DNA from: Anas platyrhynchos
Taxonomy: Eukaryota; Chordata; Aves; Anseriformes; Anatidae
Direction: 5' to 3'
DNA length: 64,000 nt
Assembly (NCBI RefSeq): GCF_047663525.1
Contig: NC_092587.1
Location: 196,227,501-196,291,500, forward strand
Made by a program: the position numbers and the translations under genes. This document shows, in pieces, positions 60,214 through 64,000 of this stretch; position 1 is the stretch's first letter, and each line of letters opens with the position of its first letter. Under the pieces are notes generated by a model. It saw nothing but the letters and a program-made list of their open reading frames with translations, ran no database searches and was not told the DNA's origin.

Positions 60214-63200
60214 TTATACAGTGCAGATTTTGAAAGTCTGGCTGGTATGACAGGTTCTTCAGAAAGAAGGAAATCTTGAAGCAAAGAAAATCTTTTCTCA
60301 GGCATTCATCTACAGGGATTCACCACAAGTCACATAACTGTTAATATATTGATGATGACTGACTGTGGAAGTGTTGTACACAGACATCAACTCTCAAAAT
60401 GCTTGTGATTTAGAGACCTGGAGGTGTTGCTTTTGTAAATTTCACATAGTTCAGTGCCAAAACAATAGAAAGTGTGAAAAATTATAGGCAGAGCTCCTAA
60501 ACAATTTGTATCAATAGCCTGTGCTGAAGAAAGCTTTGTCAATGTCCAGGACTTCTTTCTCTACTTCTGTAAAACATGGTACAGATGGAACTGTCTAATC
60601 TGACTTTTAGTCACAATATTTAGCTACCTGGAAGATAAAGTATAGTGTAACACCATACATTTCTGTTCTTCCAGTCTATCTTAGCTTTGGAATTTTGAGC
60701 CATTGAAAGTAGATGACATACTCAATTGTTATCAAGTAAATTTTTTCCTGTCGTTTGATCACTTTTGACAGCAAAAGAAATGTAAAAAGACTAAACATGC
60801 ACTGCAGAATTAGCCTGTGAAAGTTAATCATTATTGCAGTGTATGCAATGCTTAAAATGTAAATTAGCTCATAGAAGTTTCTGAATTTTAATGCTTTTCA
60901 GATAAGATCAGCAAAAGTTTTGGTGATGTCACATTTCTATAGGACCTTTCAGAACTTCACACATTTTATTTTTTTAAAAAAGGGACTCTGTTATCCTGCT
61001 GTAAACAGGAGTTTTAGGGGAAAGGAATAACATCTCAGTTTGTTTCAATCTTAGCTTCAAATGCTCATAGATCAGAATTTCTTCTTGTGTAAATAAGTAT
61101 ATTTTCATGGACTTAAGTGGAGCCATGCCAAGTTATAGCAGCAGATGAATCCAGTCTTTTGTTTTCTATCACAACTGATATATTCTTCTAAAGGTTATTT
61201 TAGTCTCAACACTGAGCAAACTGTAGAGATTGTGCAACTGTTTTCCAGACTTCAGAAGAAAAGAGTTTTTGCAGCAGGGTGACAGTGCAAACCACTTCGT
61301 GTCCTTGTCAATATGGACATACTTTCTGTTTGAAGAACTTATCCAATATTTTGTAAAGTCAGAAGAAAGCACTGTTATAACTGACTCCAACTTTCTGCAT
61401 ATAGAGATCATCACAAGTTCTGGACTCAATTCTTGTGGGAAATACAGCAATTTTTTAGGAAAACATCTTGTTGGAATTTATTCATGGTTGGTATTGCTAG
61501 AACTTTTCAACTCATCCTGTTTTGTACATTTCTCTCATATATTTGCTTACCTCTTTCTAATCTCATTCTTACTGTGAATATGTTTAGTTTTAATTTTCAT
61601 CTGAGAGCCTGAAGTGTTTCTTTCTGAAGTCTTGTTCCCCACATAGGTACTTCCAGCTTACAGCCAATTCACTACTATGAGCATCTCTTTGATAAACTTG
61701 GTCTACCACAGTTAGATTGAGCTCCAAGAGTGTCTTCTCTCCAGAAGAGAGCAAAAGAGTAATGTAATCTCTGGGACAGTTCAGTGAGCAACATTTATAA
61801 TGAACTCATCTTTGAGAATACAGATGAAGAGCTAAGTGTATTCTCTCATTTTTCAGAGGCTACCAAGCTACTTTCAGAGAGTAATGACTAATGGTCACTC
61901 ACCTTCTGAGGTAGCTGCTGAGCTGGAAAAGAAGGCATTTGTTATCCATCACCTCAGGTACCAACCACACCTCCTGAAAAAAAATATTTCAGGACCTTAT
62001 CTTTCACTACTGAAATTAGTCAGAGTTTGCCTATGGCTTCACTAGTGACAGAGAAGTCTCATAAAATGGAATTCATCTCACCCAGCTTTAAATGTCAAAA
62101 TGTGATCCACTTCTCGAATACTTTTTATAACCAGGAAAACATCAATAGGCACTTCTGTGACATAGCCCTCTTATCCTAAATATTACAGTTGAATATCATC
62201 TAGTGCAAGGGTATCAGATATGAATACAGGAGGCCTCCTGGATGCTTAGAGATGGAATGTGTTTAACATAAGAGAATGAAAACTCAGGTGATGTGCTTCA
62301 GGGAGGGTCCCACAGGAGTATGGTGTGAACAGAGTAAAGAAAACAAGAGTCCGGAGTCAATCTGCAGGAAGTGTGGAACCAGAAAGAAATCAAACAAAGG
62401 TAAAGGAGTTTTTGAAAACATTTGAAAGGTAAAAACAGCAGCAGAACCCAGAGGTGGACCTGCATAGAGGTGGGCTGGTTTTGCTGTTGCTCCCTCACCC
62501 TTTGGGGAAAAAGAACTTCAGAACTGGTGTAGTCTGTAGAAATAAAATCCAAAGAGCCTAGACAACCCACATCTGTTTCTTAGCTGGGAAAGACGTTATC
62601 TGGAAGGTTTTGCCACTGTAAGTTCTCTGAAAAGGAAAGATTCTCCTTGAAGAGGCTCTTGTAGTGTTTATAGTGCACCCATAAAAGTGTAGTTTGTATT
62701 TGAACTTGTAACTACTTCAAGAGTCATTGCAATTTGATTACTGTTTATGTGTGATTTTTCTCTTTCTCTCCATACACACAGATTTTTAAAAGCATATGTA
62801 TATATTAAAAGACTAAGCTGCTACCATCACAGAGGTAGCATACCAAAAAAGAAAAAAAAAATCAGAACTTAATAGCATTTCCCATCCTTTTATGCTACTG
62901 TATATAAAATCTATAAAGTCTAAGCAGGTTTAAGGGAGGATTACTGCATACAGATAATTCAAAACAATCTGAAAAGACTTTTTTTTTTTTTTTCTAGATT
63001 AAAAATAAAGTAATAAAGATTACAATATAATCCTGGCAGCAGATTTTACATCTACATCCAAAGGAGGTGCAGGTTTATTAAAGAACAGTGCAATGTCTTA
63101 AAATGTGAACCAAACCTTCTACCGAGCTGTACCGCAGACTCCGCTGCTGCAATCAATACTCCAAACAGCCCTATTTTTCTTGGACAAAAAAACATACATA

Positions 63201-64000
63201 TATCTGACATTTGAGGAAGCCAGGTGAATAAATCAATAGCTAAACAAAAATGCACTTAATCATATCTATTGTGGACAGATGCAGATGGGAAAATCCTATA
63301 TGGTCCACATATATCCTTCTGCTTAAAGGTTAGAAATGAAACTGTGTTTCCTAAAGGGCAATGTCCTGTTGTTACAGAGTGGTGCTGAAGCTAGAATGAT
63401 TACAGTAGTAATTACCTGCGTGCCACCCAGCATGGGGCAGATCTCTCCCTGCAACAAGTTCAGATGTAGTTTGTTGTTCACGTACTTCAGCATAAATGCA
63501 TGACTTAATAGCCAACACTTTATGTCCTTTATAAGGGTAATAGCTTTACTGGAGTAGGTAGGAAGAATTCACATGTACACTGTAATCCTAAATTGACTGA
63601 ACTGCATGTTCTTACATAGAGTCAGCCCAAGGATGAATTTGATATACGCACACTTTATATTTCCTTAATGGTTTTAAGTGATGACCACTATAGGAAATTT
63701 CTCGTGCCATTGCAGGTGATCATTAAACATACATAATAGCCCTATTAAATGTTTATGGATAACTCCAGTGTCTTGGCCAAAAAAAAAATCTGTGTCCGAA
63801 GGTACATTTGTGCACAGAATGGCTGCTTTGCTTAAAGGTGTCCCTTTACTTGACATTACTTCGTAAAGCCCTTTGAGATAACCATGGTGCGAGAGATGTT
63901 TTAGAAAAACACAATTTTATTTCTTCTCTGCTTTAGCCCTAAGCAGTTCAGTGTTATTTGAACATCAGGAACAGCACTTCTTTACAACTTCAAAGTCAGA
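60214..64000. other. Intergenic, no gene seen
   Basis: AT-rich sequence without recognised exon, RNA gene or repeat family. Frames up to 115 codons (61230-61577) lack splice or family support. Confidence 0.55.

Noticed and set aside
1..64000. tRNA, rRNA, CRISPR array, bacterial operon or prophage
   Set aside because: No supporting motif was seen; all features fit an ordinary vertebrate chromosome segment.

Overview
The window is vertebrate nuclear DNA, almost certainly from a bird. The evidence is short exons with GT-AG introns, CR1 retrotransposon 3' ends carrying the ATTCTATGA-type tail, a bird-type endogenous-retrovirus LTR, and one dense CpG island. The order or species cannot be fixed from the sequence alone. 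There is no bacterial operon, CRISPR array or plasmid element.

Left part, 1 to about 37.6 kb: one minus-strand gene, recognised as CEP295 (KIAA1731, the vertebrate counterpart of fly Ana1), a centriole protein needed for the centriole-to-centrosome conversion. Joining exons by splice sites and phase gave 27 consecutive coding exons (C1 to C27), running from the ATG at 36304 down to 431. The joins keep one open frame of 5544 nt (1848 codons). The last few codons (about 12 by analogy with human) and the 3' UTR lie beyond the left edge. The N-terminal exons (C1 to C8) and the C-terminal ALMS-motif exons (C25 to C27) are the most conserved. The middle is low-complexity and appears shorter than in human. 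Introns hold CR1 fragments, one solo LTR at 6.2-6.7 kb, and a tandemly structured LTR-like block at about 27.0-28.05 kb.

Promoter, about 37.23 to 37.62 kb: a CpG island with a CCAAT box, E2F-like sites and an inverted pair of NRF1-like sites, as expected for a cell-cycle centrosome gene. It lies between two CR1 3' ends in opposite orientations.

Right part, about 37.7 to 64 kb: no protein-coding exon could be supported. It contains CR1 copies (38.36, 45.45 and 45.99 kb), microsatellites (a 17-copy hexanucleotide purine tract at 41.07 kb, a TA run at 39.89 kb, an A40 run at 54.03 kb), a strong bulged hairpin at 44.98 kb, and a homeodomain-site palindrome near 53.24 kb that may belong to a regulatory element. 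In human the divergent neighbour of CEP295 is SMCO4; its short coding exon was not seen here. I found no clearly new biological system. The items most worth a second look are the tandem LTR-like block, the CR1-flanked promoter, the polypurine array with flanking direct repeats, and the palindromic non-coding elements.
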